DNA of 64,000 nucleotides from Pseudomonadota bacterium (GTDB taxonomy: Bacteria > Pseudomonadota > Alphaproteobacteria > Acetobacterales > Acetobacteraceae). The stretch covers positions 16,151-80,150 of the forward strand of contig JAJYYH010000042.1 of NCBI GenBank assembly GCA_021801255.1, read 5' to 3'. Made by a program: the position numbers and the translations under genes. The notes under the pieces are model-generated. The model searched no databases, was not told the DNA's origin, and worked only from the letters and a program-made list of their open reading frames with translations. Every line of letters begins with the position of its first letter. The stretch's first letter is position 1. This document shows, piece after piece, positions 1 through 9,509 of the stretch.

Positions 1-1004
1 GGGTGATTTTCTGCCCGATCAGCGAGGCGGTGCGTGAGCATCCCGAATTGGTGCGGAAATATCTCGGCTCCGTGGTGCCGGCGGGTGATAATTTTTTCGC
101 TGCCCTCAATTCCGCCGTGTTCACCGATGGCAGCTTCGTCTTCGTGCCCAAGGGTGTGCGCTGCCCGATGGAGTTGTCCACCTATTTCCGCATCAATGCG
201 CGCAATACCGGGCAGTTCGAGCGCACCCTGATCATCGCCGAGGAAGGCACCTATGTCAGCTATCTCGAAGGCTGCACGGCGCCGCAGCGTGACGAGAACC
301 AGCTCCATGCCGCCGTGGTAGAACTGGTGGCCTTCGATGACGCACGGATCAAATACAGCACGGTACAGAACTGGTATCCCGGAAACGCCGATGGCAAGGG
401 CGGGATCTACAATTTTGTCACCAAGCGCGGCGCTTGCCGCGGCGCGCGCAGCAAGATCAGTTGGACGCAGGTCGAAACCGGCTCGGCGATCACCTGGAAA
501 TATCCCTCCTGCATCCTCCAGGGCGAGGGCAGTGTCGGGGAATTCTATTCGGTCGCCGTCACCAACAATCATCAGCAGGCCGATACTGGCACGAAAATGA
601 TCCATATCGGCGCCAACACCAGAAGTACCATCATCTCCAAGGGGATCAGCGCCGGGCACTCGAACAACACCTATCGCGGCCTGGTGCGCATGATGCCGAA
701 AGCCGCGGGGGCGCGAAATTACACGCAATGCGACAGCCTGCTGATCGGCGATCAGTGCGGCGCGCATACCGTGCCCTATATCGAAAGCCGCAACCCGACG
801 GCGCGGGTGGAGCATGAGGCGACGACCTCGAAAATCGCCGAGGATCAGCTTTTCTATTGCCGCAGCCGCGGCCTTTCGCAAGAAGACGCGGTCAACCTGA
901 TCGTCAACGGATTCTGCAAGGATGTCTTGAAGGAGCTGCCGATGGAGTTCGCCGTCGAGGCGCAGAAGCTGCTCGCCGTGAGCCTCGAAGGCTCGGTGGG
1001 CTGA
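1..1004 (+). CDS. sufB: Fe-S cluster assembly scaffold SufB (C-terminal part, 5' cut by window edge)
   Basis: SufB is the scaffold subunit of the SufBC2D complex, on which sulfur from SufS is assembled into Fe-S clusters in the cytosol. The reading frame is open from base 3, and about 333 residues are present against roughly 480 for the family, so the N-terminal third lies outside the window. The beta-helix core and the C-terminal signature ([17 protein letters not shown], close to the end) match SufB; the related signature in SufD reads DQLFYLRARG. It ends 5 bp before sufC and heads an operon sufBCDSUTA. Any upstream regulator such as an IscR-type Rrf2 protein would be outside the window. 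Confidence 0.95.
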   Translation, partial: VIFCPISEAVREHPELVRKYLGSVVPAGDNFFAALNSAVFTDGSFVFVPKGVRCPMELSTYFRINARNTGQFERTLIIAEEGTYVSYLEGCTAPQRDENQLHAAVVELVAFDDARIKYSTVQNWYPGNADGKGGIYNFVTKRGACRGARSKISWTQVETGSAITWKYPSCILQGEGSVGEFYSVAVTNNHQQADTGTKMIHIGANTRSTIISKGISAGHSNNTYRGLVRMMPKAAGARNYTQCDSLLIGDQCGAHTVPYIESRNPTARVEHEATTSKIAEDQLFYCRSRGLSQEDAVNLIVNGFCKDVLKELPMEFAVEAQKLLAVSLEGSVG

Positions 1005-1009
1005 GGGCG

Positions 1010-1765
1010 ATGGGCATGCTCGAAATTCGCGGCTTGCACGCCGGGATCAATGGCCAGGAAATCCTGCGCGGCATCGATCTCGTGGTCCCGCAGGGCGAAG
1101 TGCATGCCATCATGGGGCCGAACGGCTCGGGCAAATCGACGCTCTCTTATATCCTCGCCGGGCGCGAGGGCTATGAGGTGAGCGCTGGAGAAATTCTCTT
1201 CGATGGGCGCGATGTGCTGGTGATGACCCCGGAGGAGCGCGCCGTGGCCGGGCTGTTCCTCGCCTTTCAATACCCGGTTGAATTGCCCGGCGTGGGCAAC
1301 GCGAATTTTCTGCGCACCGCGCTCAATGCCCTCCGCCGCGCCCGCGGCGAGACCGAGCTTGACGCCGTGCAGTTCCTCAAACGCGCGCGCGCCGCGCTCA
1401 AGGCTCTGATGATGCCGGACGACATGCTCAAGCGCAATGTCAATGTCGGCTTCTCGGGCGGCGAGAAAAAGCGCAACGAAGTGCTGCAAATGGCGATTCT
1501 CCGGCCGCGCTTCGCCATTCTCGATGAAACCGACAGCGGGCTTGACATCGATGCCCTCAAGATCGTCGCCGAAGGCGTGAACGCGCTGCGCGGGCCGGAT
1601 TTTTCCGCTCTCGTCATCACCCATTATCAGCGCCTGCTCGATCACATCGTGCCCGATCGCGTGCACGTCCTCGCGGCCGGGCGGATCGTACGCTCGGGTG
1701 GGCCCGAACTCGCCCGCGCACTCGAGGAAAGCGGCTACGCGGGCATCGCGGCCGAGGCGGCATGA
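1010..1765 (+). CDS. sufC: Fe-S cluster assembly ATPase SufC
   Basis: SufC is the ABC-type ATPase that drives conformational change of the SufBD scaffold in the cytosol. The protein (251 aa, normal for the family) has Walker A GPNGSGKST near residue 34, the SufC-type signature FSGGEKKRNE, and a Walker B region ending in DETDSGLDIDA, a hallmark of SufC. The start MGMLEIRG was chosen 5 bp after the sufB stop; a second ATG two codons later is possible. A longer upstream open frame only repeats the sufB antiframe and is not conserved. The last four bases overlap the sufD start. Confidence 0.96.
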   Translation: MGMLEIRGLHAGINGQEILRGIDLVVPQGEVHAIMGPNGSGKSTLSYILAGREGYEVSAGEILFDGRDVLVMTPEERAVAGLFLAFQYPVELPGVGNANFLRTALNALRRARGETELDAVQFLKRARAALKALMMPDDMLKRNVNVGFSGGEKKRNEVLQMAILRPRFAILDETDSGLDIDALKIVAEGVNALRGPDFSALVITHYQRLLDHIVPDRVHVLAAGRIVRSGGPELARALEESGYAGIAAEAA

Positions 1766-3009
1766 GCGCCGCCCTCGCGGAGCGGGGCGAGGATTTTCTC
1801 GCCGAGTTTGCCAGGCGTTGTGCAAGCCTGCCGGGGGCGTTGGCGACCCGCGAGGCGGCGGCGCGCCGTTTCGCGGCCGCCGGCCTGCCGACGCGACGGC
1901 TGGAAGCCTGGCGCTACACCGATCTCCGCGCGCTTGCCGCGGTTTCGTTCGCACCCGCCGCGGCGGGTGCCGATGCCGCGGCGCTGATTTCCGCCCTGCC
2001 CGATTTCGCCGCTCCCCGTCTAGTCCTGGTGAACGGCAAGATCGCGCCCGCTAGCTCGAGCTTCCCCGAGGGTGATGGTGTCGGCTCGTTCGCCCGGACG
2101 CCCGATTTCGCCCTCCGCTGCGTCCCGCTTGCCGCGCTCAACACCATGCTCGCCGAGGATGGCGCGGTGATCCGCGTCGCCGATGGCGTTGATGCCGCAA
2201 CGCTGGCGCTCGCCCATCTCAGCCTTGCCGAGGCCGGGCAACCGATCGCCGTCCATCCCCGCCATCTGATCCGGCTCGGCGCCGGCGCGCGCCTCACCTT
2301 GATCGAATACGCCACCGGCCAGGGCTGCTACTGGCACAATATGGTGGCCGAGATCGCGCTCGGCGCGGGCGCGCAACTGACCCATATCCGCCTGCAAACC
2401 GAAGCGACGGCGGCGTTTCACGTCGCGACGATATTTGCCGATATTGGCGCTGCCGCCCGCTACGATTGTTTCACACTTGGGCTCGGAGCGCGGCTTGCCC
2501 GCACCGAAATCCACGCTCGCCTCGATGGCGCTGGCGGCATCGCGCATCTTAACGCCGCGCAGTTGCTGCGCGGGGCGCAGCATGGCGATATCACCACCAT
2601 CGTCGCTCATGACGCGCCCGGCGGCGCCTCGCGCCAGACCGTCAAGAGCGTGCTCGCCGATCGCGCCCGCGGCGTGTTCCAGGGCCGTATCGAGGTGGCG
2701 CGCGCGGCACAGAAAACCGATGGCTATCAGATGAGCCAGGCGCTGCTGCTGTCGCCAGAAGCCGAGATCGATTGCAAGCCGGAACTGGAAATTTTCGCCG
2801 ACGACGTCAAATGCAGCCATGGCGCGACGATCGGCGCGCTCGACCCCGACCAGCTTTTCTATCTGCGCGCCCGCGGCATCCCCGAGAAGCTGGCGCGCAC
2901 CATGCTCGTGCGCGCCTTTCTCGACGAGGCCATCGAAGGCATCGCGCATGCGGGCGCCCGCGCCGTGCTCGATCGCGCCATCGCGCGCTGGTGGGAGGCC
3001 GAGGGATGA
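1762..3009 (+). CDS. sufD: Fe-S cluster assembly protein SufD
   Basis: SufD is the SufB paralogue that forms the SufBC2D scaffold and is needed for iron acquisition during cluster assembly. The 415-residue protein has a divergent alpha-helical N-terminus and a C-terminal beta-helix carrying the conserved VKCSHGATIGALDPDQLFYLRARG region, where the His of KCSHG corresponds to the functionally important His of E. coli SufD. The ATG overlaps the sufC stop by 4 bp and the 3' end overlaps sufS by 4 bp, so translation is likely coupled. Confidence 0.96.
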   Translation: MSAALAERGEDFLAEFARRCASLPGALATREAAARRFAAAGLPTRRLEAWRYTDLRALAAVSFAPAAAGADAAALISALPDFAAPRLVLVNGKIAPASSSFPEGDGVGSFARTPDFALRCVPLAALNTMLAEDGAVIRVADGVDAATLALAHLSLAEAGQPIAVHPRHLIRLGAGARLTLIEYATGQGCYWHNMVAEIALGAGAQLTHIRLQTEATAAFHVATIFADIGAAARYDCFTLGLGARLARTEIHARLDGAGGIAHLNAAQLLRGAQHGDITTIVAHDAPGGASRQTVKSVLADRARGVFQGRIEVARAAQKTDGYQMSQALLLSPEAEIDCKPELEIFADDVKCSHGATIGALDPDQLFYLRARGIPEKLARTMLVRAFLDEAIEGIAHAGARAVLDRAIARWWEAEG

Positions 3010-4250
3010 ACGCCGGAACCCCTTCCGCCCCTCTCGACGTGATGCGTCTGCGCGCGGATTTTCCCATCCTCGCCGAGAAAGTGCATGGTCGCGATCTCGT
3101 CTTTCTCGACAGCGCCGCCTCCGCGCAAAAGCCGCGCGCCGTCATCGCGGCGATGGCGACGGCGATGGAGCGGCAATACGCCAATGTCCATCGCGGCCTG
3201 CACTGGATGAGCGAGCGCACCACCGAGGCCTATGAGGGGGCGCGCGATGCCGTGGCGCGGCTGCTCAACGCGCCTGATCGCCACGAGATTATTTTCACCC
3301 GCAACAGCACCGAAGCCATCAACCTCGTTGCGCATAGCTTCGGGCGTGGCGTGCTCCGCCCCGGCCAGGCAGTGGTGATTTCGGAGATGGAACACCACGC
3401 CAACATCGTGCCGTGGCAGATGCTGCGCGATGCGCACGGCATCGAACTCCGCATCGCGCCGATCACCGACGCCGGCGAGATCGATATGGCGGCGCTTGAG
3501 GCGCTGCTCGCCGATCGCAAGGTCGGTCTCGTTGCGATCACGCACATGTCGAATGTGCTCGGCAGCTACACCCCGGCCGCCCGGCTGGCGCGCCTCGCGC
3601 ACGCCTTTGGCGCAAAAATTCTGCTCGATGGCTCGCAAGCCATTGTTCATCGCCGCGTCGATGTGCAGGTGCTCGATGCCGATTTCTACGTTTTCACCGG
3701 CCACAAACTCTATGGTCCAACCGGGATCGGCGTGCTCTGGGCGCGGCGCGAGCTGCTTGAGCGCATGCCGCCTTTTCTCGGCGGCGGTGACATGATCTCC
3801 TCGGTCAGTTTCGCGCGCTCGACATGGGCTGCGGTGCCGCATAAATTCGAGGCGGGCACGCCGGCGATCCTGGAAGCCATCGGACTGGCCGCGGCGATCG
3901 CCTATGTCGAAGCGATCGGCTACGAGGCGATCGCGGCGCATGAAGCGGCCCTCACCGAGCATGCGCTGGCACTGCTTGCCAAAATTCCTGGTCTTTGCGT
4001 TTTCGGCGCGGCGCAGGATCGTGGCGGCGTCGTGAGTTTTACCCTCGAGAGCGCGCATCCTCACGATGTCGCGACCTTGCTCGATCGCCAGGGCATCGCG
4101 GTGCGCGCCGGGCATCACTGCGCCGAGCCGTTGATGCACCGCCTCGGCATCGAGAGCACGGCGCGGGCGAGCTTCGCGCTCTACACCACGCAGGGTGAGG
4201 TTGATGCGCTGGCCGAGGGGATCCTGAAAGTGCGGGAGTTCTTCACCTGA
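3006..4250 (+). CDS. sufS: Cysteine desulfurase SufS
   Basis: SufS is a PLP-dependent group II cysteine desulfurase that takes sulfur from L-cysteine and passes it as persulfide to SufU. The 414-residue protein shows the PLP-binding lysine in FTGHKLYGPTGIG, the substrate-side motif NSTEAINLVA, and the active-site cysteine loop RAGHHCAEP near the C-terminus, equivalent to RTGHHCAMP in E. coli SufS. The start MNAGTPSAPLDVMRLRADFP overlaps sufD by 4 bp. The next gene, sufU, begins at its final base. Confidence 0.97.
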   Translation: MNAGTPSAPLDVMRLRADFPILAEKVHGRDLVFLDSAASAQKPRAVIAAMATAMERQYANVHRGLHWMSERTTEAYEGARDAVARLLNAPDRHEIIFTRNSTEAINLVAHSFGRGVLRPGQAVVISEMEHHANIVPWQMLRDAHGIELRIAPITDAGEIDMAALEALLADRKVGLVAITHMSNVLGSYTPAARLARLAHAFGAKILLDGSQAIVHRRVDVQVLDADFYVFTGHKLYGPTGIGVLWARRELLERMPPFLGGGDMISSVSFARSTWAAVPHKFEAGTPAILEAIGLAAAIAYVEAIGYEAIAAHEAALTEHALALLAKIPGLCVFGAAQDRGGVVSFTLESAHPHDVATLLDRQGIAVRAGHHCAEPLMHRLGIESTARASFALYTTQGEVDALAEGILKVREFFT

Positions 4251-4714
4251 TGTTCGAGGAGCTGCGCGATCTCTATCAGGAAGTCATTCTCGATCATGGC
4301 CGCCGGCCGCGCCATGGCGAGAAATTGGCGTGTTTCGACGCCGAGGCGCGGGGCAACAATCCGCTATGCGGCGATCGCATCGATCTCACGGTGAAATACG
4401 GCCCCCAGGGGGAGATCGCGAAAGTCGGATTTGCCGCCCGCGGCTGCGCGATCAGCATCGCCGCCGCCGATCTCATGGCCGAGACCGTCGCGGGTTTGAG
4501 CGTGACGGCAGCGGAAACCCTCTCGCGGGCATTCCAGACCCTGGCGCGCACCGGCGTGCCGCCGGCGCTGGATCCCCCGCTCGCCGAACGGCTCGAACGC
4601 CTGGCGCCGCTCGCCAGCGTGCATGAATTTCCCTCGCGGGTGAAATGCGCAACGCTCCCCTGGCATGCGCTCCATGCGGCTCTCGCCGGCAACAAGGAGG
4701 CCAGCAGTGAGTGA
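4250..4714 (+). CDS. sufU: SufU-type zinc-dependent sulfurtransferase/scaffold
   Basis: SufU accepts persulfide sulfur from SufS; in Gram-positive and many alphaproteobacterial systems it replaces SufE. The 154-residue protein has the three family cysteines: C40 in NNPLCGD, C66 in RGCAIS and C133 in RVKCATLPW, with D42 as the fourth zinc ligand. It lacks the HSPK/LPPVK-type signature of IscU. The ATG shares one base with the sufS stop. sufT starts before its stop codon. Confidence 0.93.
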   Translation: MFEELRDLYQEVILDHGRRPRHGEKLACFDAEARGNNPLCGDRIDLTVKYGPQGEIAKVGFAARGCAISIAAADLMAETVAGLSVTAAETLSRAFQTLARTGVPPALDPPLAERLERLAPLASVHEFPSRVKCATLPWHALHAALAGNKEASSE

Positions 4715-5069
4715 GAACTTGGCACAAGGCCACGCCGCCTGGACACCAGAGGGCGAGACACCGCCGAAGCCCAGCGAGGATGCCGTGATCGCTGCCATCG
4801 CGACCGTCTATGACCCCGAAATCCCCGTTAATATCTATGAACTCGGCCTGATCTACGCGATCGAGATCGACGAGACGGGCGCCGTGAAGATCGAGATGAC
4901 ACTGACCGCTCCGGCCTGCCCGAGCGCGCAGGAACTACCCGAGCAGGTCGAGGAAGCGGTCGCCGCGGTGCCGGGGGTGCGCGCCGTCACGGTCGAGACA
5001 GTGTGGGATCCGCCCTGGGAGCCGAGCCGGATGAGCGAGGAAGCCCGGCTCGCGCTGAATATGTTCTGA
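4707..5069 (+). CDS. sufT: SufT, DUF59/MIP18-family Fe-S carrier or maturation factor
   Basis: SufT (DUF59) helps load Fe-S clusters on client proteins. This 120-residue protein has the family core DPEIPVNIYELGLIY followed by LTAPACPSAQELPEQV, where C is the single conserved cysteine, and the typical end DPPWEPSRMSEEARLALNMF. The start is a GTG that overlaps the sufU stop and sits 6 nt after a strong AAGGAGG. An in-frame upstream ATG lies deep inside sufU and has no ribosome binding site. The position between sufU and sufA supports a role in this operon. Confidence 0.93.
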   Translation: MSENLAQGHAAWTPEGETPPKPSEDAVIAAIATVYDPEIPVNIYELGLIYAIEIDETGAVKIEMTLTAPACPSAQELPEQVEEAVAAVPGVRAVTVETVWDPPWEPSRMSEEARLALNMF

Positions 5070-5084
5070 GTAGGAGCAAAAGCG

Positions 5085-5459
5085 ATGACGACGACGCTGC
5101 CGACGCAAAAATCACCGCCCCGTCGTGCCCTGCCGCCCTTGATGCGTCTCAGCGACGGCGCGGCCGAGCGGCTGCGCGCACTTTATGCGAAAGGTGAGCA
5201 GGGTCGGCTGCTGCGCATTTCGGTCGGCACCAAGGGCTGTTCTGGCCTCTCCTACCAGCTCGACTGGGTGGATGCCCCGGGCCCCGGCGATGAAATAGTG
5301 GCGGATCAGGGCGTGCGCGTCATTGTCGATCGCCATGCCTCGCTGTTCCTGATCGGAACAGTGATGGATTATCAGGAAAATCCGCTCGAATCCGGCTTCA
5401 CCTTTAGCAATCCCAACGAGAAGGGCCGCTGCGGCTGCGGCGAAAGCTTCCATGTCTGA
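5085..5459 (+). CDS. sufA: A-type Fe-S carrier protein (SufA/IscA family)
   Basis: A-type carriers transfer assembled [2Fe-2S] or [4Fe-4S] clusters to apo-proteins. The 124-residue product has the invariant cysteine triad: C52 in KGCSGLSY, and C116 and C118 in RCGCGESF at the C-terminus. The N-terminal 18 residues are an unconserved proline-rich extension. It follows sufT by 15 bp with AGGAG upstream of the ATG and ends the operon; the next gene is convergent. Confidence 0.94.
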   Translation: MTTTLPTQKSPPRRALPPLMRLSDGAAERLRALYAKGEQGRLLRISVGTKGCSGLSYQLDWVDAPGPGDEIVADQGVRVIVDRHASLFLIGTVMDYQENPLESGFTFSNPNEKGRCGCGESFHV

Positions 5460-5515
5460 AAGCTGAGCGAGCACGCCATCGCCATCTCTCCTCTCGGACC
5501 CGCTGGAGCCGAGTG

Positions 5516-5531
5516 GCCTCAGCGCTGAGGC
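5516..5531. terminator. Perfect 16-bp palindrome between convergent sufA and exporter permease
   Basis: GCCTCAGC/GCTGAGGC forms a perfect palindrome 2 bp past the permease stop and 56 bp past the sufA stop. No T-run follows on either strand, so a bidirectional terminator or pause role is only inferred from position. Confidence 0.4.
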
Positions 5532-5533
5532 GC

Positions 5534-6643
5534 TCAGTACATCCGCCGGCGCACCAGCCAGGCGGCGATGATCATGCTGGCAAGGCCCAGGCCGGCGAGT
5601 GGCCAGTACTGATTGGCGAGTTGCCTGATACCATCGCCTTCGAGGAAAGCGCCGCGTAGAATGACCATGAGATAGCGCATCGGGTTGAGCAGCGTCAGAT
5701 ACTGCACCGCCTCGGGCATGTTGGCGATCGGGGTCGCGAAGCCCGAGAGGATGATGGCGGGGACGAGAAACAGGAAGGCGCCGAGCAGGCCCTGTTGCTG
5801 GGTTGCCGCCAGCGCCGAGATCATCAGCCCGATGCCGATCGCCGAGACCAGGAACAGCGCGAGTCCAAGCGCCAGCGCCAGCGGATTGCCGGTGAGGGGG
5901 ACGCGAAACCACAGCACCGCGGCGGCGGTAATGAGCGCCGCCTCGGCCGCGCCGATGACAAACCCCGGAATGGCCTTGCCGAGCAGAATTTCCCATGGCC
6001 GATAGGGGCTGACCAGAAGCTGGTCGTAGGTGCCGGATTCGCGCTCGCGCACCACCGAAAGCCCGCTCACCAGGATGGTAACGACGAAGGTGAGCAGGCC
6101 GACGATTCCCGGCACGACGAACCAGCGCGACAAGAGATCGGGATTGTACCAGGCACGCATTACGAGGGTTGCGGGGGTGGGCGGCGTGCCGTGCGCCGCT
6201 GCCCATTCGGCTTCGAAGTCGAGCACGATGTTGTTGGCGTAGTTCAATGCGATGGTCGCGGTGTTGGAATTGCGCCCGTCGATGATGATCTGCACCGGGC
6301 CGGGGCGGCCCACGAGCAGGTTTTGTGTGAAGTCGCGCTCGATATGCACCGCCATGAGTGCCCGGCCGCTATCGATGAAATCGGCGATGCCGGCGGTCGA
6401 GGGCAGAGTTGCCACCTGATTGAAAACCGGCGCGCCGGTCAGGCGCGCGAGCAATTGCCGCCCAGCGAGACCGGGGTCGTCGTTGACCACGACAAAGGCG
6501 ATATTGGAAAGATCAAAAGTGGCAGCATAGCTGAAGACGAGAAGCTGGACCAGCGGCGGGCCGACGAGCACGAAGCGGCTCGCCTTGTCGCGCAACAGGG
6601 CAAGAAATTCCTTGTGAATGAGCGCAACCAGACGGCCCCACAT
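5534..6643 (-). CDS. ABC-2 type exporter permease, YbhR-like
   Basis: Inner-membrane permease of a four-gene exporter. The 369-residue protein starts with a cytoplasmic helix (MWGRLVALIHKEFLALLRDK) followed by one transmembrane segment, a periplasmic domain of about 150 residues, and five C-terminal transmembrane helices including the ABC-2 signature region SGLSVVRERESGTYDQLLVSPYRPWEILLGK. Length and order match E. coli YbhR (368 aa). It is the last gene after HlyD, ATPase and the first permease. The substrate is unknown; YbhFSR and its relatives export cationic drugs. Confidence 0.88.
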   Translation of the reverse strand: MWGRLVALIHKEFLALLRDKASRFVLVGPPLVQLLVFSYAATFDLSNIAFVVVNDDPGLAGRQLLARLTGAPVFNQVATLPSTAGIADFIDSGRALMAVHIERDFTQNLLVGRPGPVQIIIDGRNSNTATIALNYANNIVLDFEAEWAAAHGTPPTPATLVMRAWYNPDLLSRWFVVPGIVGLLTFVVTILVSGLSVVRERESGTYDQLLVSPYRPWEILLGKAIPGFVIGAAEAALITAAAVLWFRVPLTGNPLALALGLALFLVSAIGIGLMISALAATQQQGLLGAFLFLVPAIILSGFATPIANMPEAVQYLTLLNPMRYLMVILRGAFLEGDGIRQLANQYWPLAGLGLASMIIAAWLVRRRMY

Positions 6644-6660
6644 GTCAACGGCCCCACATT

Positions 6661-7776
6661 TCAGTCAAGCCGCTTGTGCGAGCGCGCGAGCGTCACGCCC
6701 AGGAAGAAAACCGCCATCAGCGCCAGCATCGCCATGTCGGGCAAAATGACCGACCAGACATTGCCGGCGAGAAACACACTTTGCAGGATTGAGACGAAAT
6801 AGCGCGCCGGCAGAATGCGGGTGATGATCTGCACCGCCATCGGCATCGAGCGGATATCGAAAATGAAACCCGAGAGGATGAAAGCCGGCAGAAAGGTCAC
6901 GACAATGGCGATCTGGCCGGCGACGAACTGGTTGCGCGCGAGCGAGGAAATCAGCAACCCCATGCCGAGCGCGACCAGCATGAACAAGGCCGAGGCGAGG
7001 GCCAGAATGAGCACGCTGCCATGGAGCGGCACCGCGAAGACAAAGACCGCGAGCGCCACCGAAAGCGCCATGCCGCCCATGCCGAGCACGAAATAGGGCA
7101 GGAGTTTGCCGGCAAGAATCTCTGCCATCGTCACCGGCGCCGCCATCAGCGCCTCCATGGTGCCGCGCTCCCATTCGCGCGCCACCACCATCGCGGTGAG
7201 GAGCGCTCCGATCAGCGTCATGATCACCGCGATCAGGCCGGGCACGAGGTAATCCTGGCTGCGCAGCGCCGGGTTGAACCAGATGCGAAATTGCAACGCG
7301 ACCGGCAGGCCGAGCGGGTGCGAAGCCACCTGGTTCTGCTGCGCGAGCCAGATCATCCAGGATTGCATGACGTAGCCTTCAACCAGGTTCGCCGTGTTGG
7401 CATCCGTGCCATTGACGATGAGGCCGATGCTGGCCGGTGCATTGACGAGGGTCTGGCGCGTGAAATCGTTGCGGAGCCACAAGATCGCGTCGATCTCGCG
7501 CCGCGACAGCAGATCGCGCGCCATTTTGAGGCCAGGCAGCGGCCGGACCTCGAAATAGCGCGAGTGACGCAAGGCCGCGACAAGGGGATCGGTCGTGGGG
7601 TCGGGATGATCGGCCACCACGCCGATCGGCACATGCTCGGCATTGAGCGAAACCCCAAAGCCGAACAGCAGCAACAAGAACAGCGGCAGGATGAAGGCGA
7701 TGCCGAGTGCCGAGGGATCGCGGAGGATCTGCAGCGTCTCCTTGGTGATCAGCCCGCCGAGCCGGCGCGCGTTCAT
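6661..7776 (-). CDS. ABC-2 type exporter permease, YbhS-like
   Basis: Second permease of the exporter, 371 residues, with an N-terminal anchor (AFILPLFLLLLFGFGVSL), a large periplasmic loop and a C-terminal bundle containing the ABC-2 signature VAREWERGTMEALMAAPVTMAEILAGKLLPYF. It overlaps the ATPase gene by 4 bp (ATGA type), indicating coupled translation, and ends 17 bp before the downstream permease. It most likely forms a heterodimer with that second permease. Confidence 0.9.
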   Translation of the reverse strand: MNARRLGGLITKETLQILRDPSALGIAFILPLFLLLLFGFGVSLNAEHVPIGVVADHPDPTTDPLVAALRHSRYFEVRPLPGLKMARDLLSRREIDAILWLRNDFTRQTLVNAPASIGLIVNGTDANTANLVEGYVMQSWMIWLAQQNQVASHPLGLPVALQFRIWFNPALRSQDYLVPGLIAVIMTLIGALLTAMVVAREWERGTMEALMAAPVTMAEILAGKLLPYFVLGMGGMALSVALAVFVFAVPLHGSVLILALASALFMLVALGMGLLISSLARNQFVAGQIAIVVTFLPAFILSGFIFDIRSMPMAVQIITRILPARYFVSILQSVFLAGNVWSVILPDMAMLALMAVFFLGVTLARSHKRLD

Positions 7777-9509
7777 GCCGCCCGCCGGATGGTTTGTTCA
7801 TGGGCCGCGATCAGCGCGATGAAGGCGTCTTCCATACTGGGATCGGGATTGTCCGCGCTCGCCGCCTGGGCGCGAATCGCCGCCGGCGTGCCGGCGGCGA
7901 GGGACGCGCCGAGCGACATTAGCAGCAGATGGTCGCAATATTCCGCCTCATCCATGAAATGCGTGGTGACCAGAACGGTGGTGCCGTTGGCGGCGTATTG
8001 GTTGATGCGCTGCCAGAATTCCGCGCGGGTCAGGGGATCGACTCCCGAGGTCGGCTCGTCGAGAAAGAGGATCGGCGGCTCGTGCAACAGCGCGCAGGCC
8101 AAGGCGAGGCGCTGCTTGTAGCCGAGCGGCAGATCGGCGGCGTTCATCGCCTGGAACGGGCCAAGCTCAAATTCTTCCTCCGCCCAGGCAAGGCGTCGTG
8201 CCCGCCGCTCGCCGCGAAGACCGTAGGCCGCGGCAAAGAACGCGAGATTCTGCGCAACACTCAAGGCCCCATAGAGAGAAAATTTCTGCGCGACATAGCC
8301 GATCTGCCGTCGCGCCTCGGCCGGCGCCTTGAGGAGGTTCTGCCCGGCCACCAGCAAGGTTCCCGAGGAGGCGGGCAACAGGCCGCAAAGCATGCGAAAC
8401 GTCGTCGTCTTGCCCGCGCCATTGGCGCCGAGCAGGCCGAAGACCTCACCCCGCGTCACCTCGAAAGTGATGTCCTTGACGGCATGAAAATCGCCGAAAT
8501 AGCGGTTCAACCCAGCAACCTGGAGCACCGGCGCATGATCCCGCGGCGCCATCGCGGCGACGGGTGCCACGGGCGCGCGGGCCGGGCGGCGCGCGTGCAA
8601 CTGATCGACGAAAACATCGGCGAATTGTGCCGCAACACCCTGCCATGCCGCGCCCGCGATCTCCGGGGGAGGGATGTCAGGCGCCAGCAACACATGCACG
8701 CTGGTGGCATCGAGCCGCGCCTCAAGAACCTCGGGCTGTGCGAGAAGTGTCTGCTGGAGCGCACGGCGCGGCATCGTCGGATGCGTAACCTTGAAGCAAC
8801 GGCCTTGCAGCAACGCTTCCATCGCTGCCGGGTTCGCTTGCGCGAGCACCCGGCCATGATCGAGCAGCACCACCTCGTCGCAACGCTCGGCCTCATCGAG
8901 ATAAGCGGTCGAGACCAACACACTGACACCCGCGACGCGCAGCCCGTCAATAATATGCCACAACTCCCGTCGCGAAATCGGATCGACCCCGACGGTCGGC
9001 TCATCGAGCAGCAGCAATTCGGGAACCCGCAGCAAAGCACAGGCCAACCCCAGCTTCTGCTTCATCCCGCCGGAGAGTTTCCCCGCCGGGCGGGCGCGGA
9101 ACGGGCCAAGTGCTGTGAGTTTCAGCAACTCCGCATAGCGCGCCGGGCGCGCCGCCGCCGCGAGTCCTTGCAGGCGCGCATAGAGATCAAGATTTTCCTG
9201 GACCGTGAGATCCTCATAGAGCCCGAAACGTTGCGGCATGTAGCCGATGCGGCTTTGCACCGCGCGGGCGGTTTTGGTGATGTCTTCCCCGAGCACATGG
9301 ACACGGCCGCGATCGGGGCGGAGGAGGCCGGCGGCAAGCCGCATCATCGTCGTCTTGCCGGCGCCATCGGGGCCAAGCATCCCAGTGACGCGCCCGGCCT
9401 TGATGGCGAGCGAGAGATCGTCGAGCGCGGTGATGCGCGTCGTGCCGGCGCCGAAGACCTTGCTCACCCCGGCGAAGACGAGCGCATCGGCCCCGGCCGG
9501 CTCAGCCAC
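7773..9509 (-). CDS. ABC exporter ATPase with two fused nucleotide-binding domains, YbhF-like
   Basis: The protein has 578 residues, the same length as E. coli YbhF, and two ABC domains in tandem. Domain 1 has Walker A GPDGAGKT at residues 46-53, signature LSGGMKQKLGLA and Walker B LLLLDEPTVGVDP. Domain 2 begins near residue 330 with Walker A GANGAGKTTT, a degenerate signature (DLPLGYKQRLALA, lacking LSGG) and Walker B ILFLDEPTSGVDP. It overlaps the HlyD gene by 8 bp and the permease gene by 4 bp. It powers the adjacent permease pair. Confidence 0.93.
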   Translation of the reverse strand: MAEPAGADALVFAGVSKVFGAGTTRITALDDLSLAIKAGRVTGMLGPDGAGKTTMMRLAAGLLRPDRGRVHVLGEDITKTARAVQSRIGYMPQRFGLYEDLTVQENLDLYARLQGLAAAARPARYAELLKLTALGPFRARPAGKLSGGMKQKLGLACALLRVPELLLLDEPTVGVDPISRRELWHIIDGLRVAGVSVLVSTAYLDEAERCDEVVLLDHGRVLAQANPAAMEALLQGRCFKVTHPTMPRRALQQTLLAQPEVLEARLDATSVHVLLAPDIPPPEIAGAAWQGVAAQFADVFVDQLHARRPARAPVAPVAAMAPRDHAPVLQVAGLNRYFGDFHAVKDITFEVTRGEVFGLLGANGAGKTTTFRMLCGLLPASSGTLLVAGQNLLKAPAEARRQIGYVAQKFSLYGALSVAQNLAFFAAAYGLRGERRARRLAWAEEEFELGPFQAMNAADLPLGYKQRLALACALLHEPPILFLDEPTSGVDPLTRAEFWQRINQYAANGTTVLVTTHFMDEAEYCDHLLLMSLGASLAAGTPAAIRAQAASADNPDPSMEDAFIALIAAHEQTIRRAA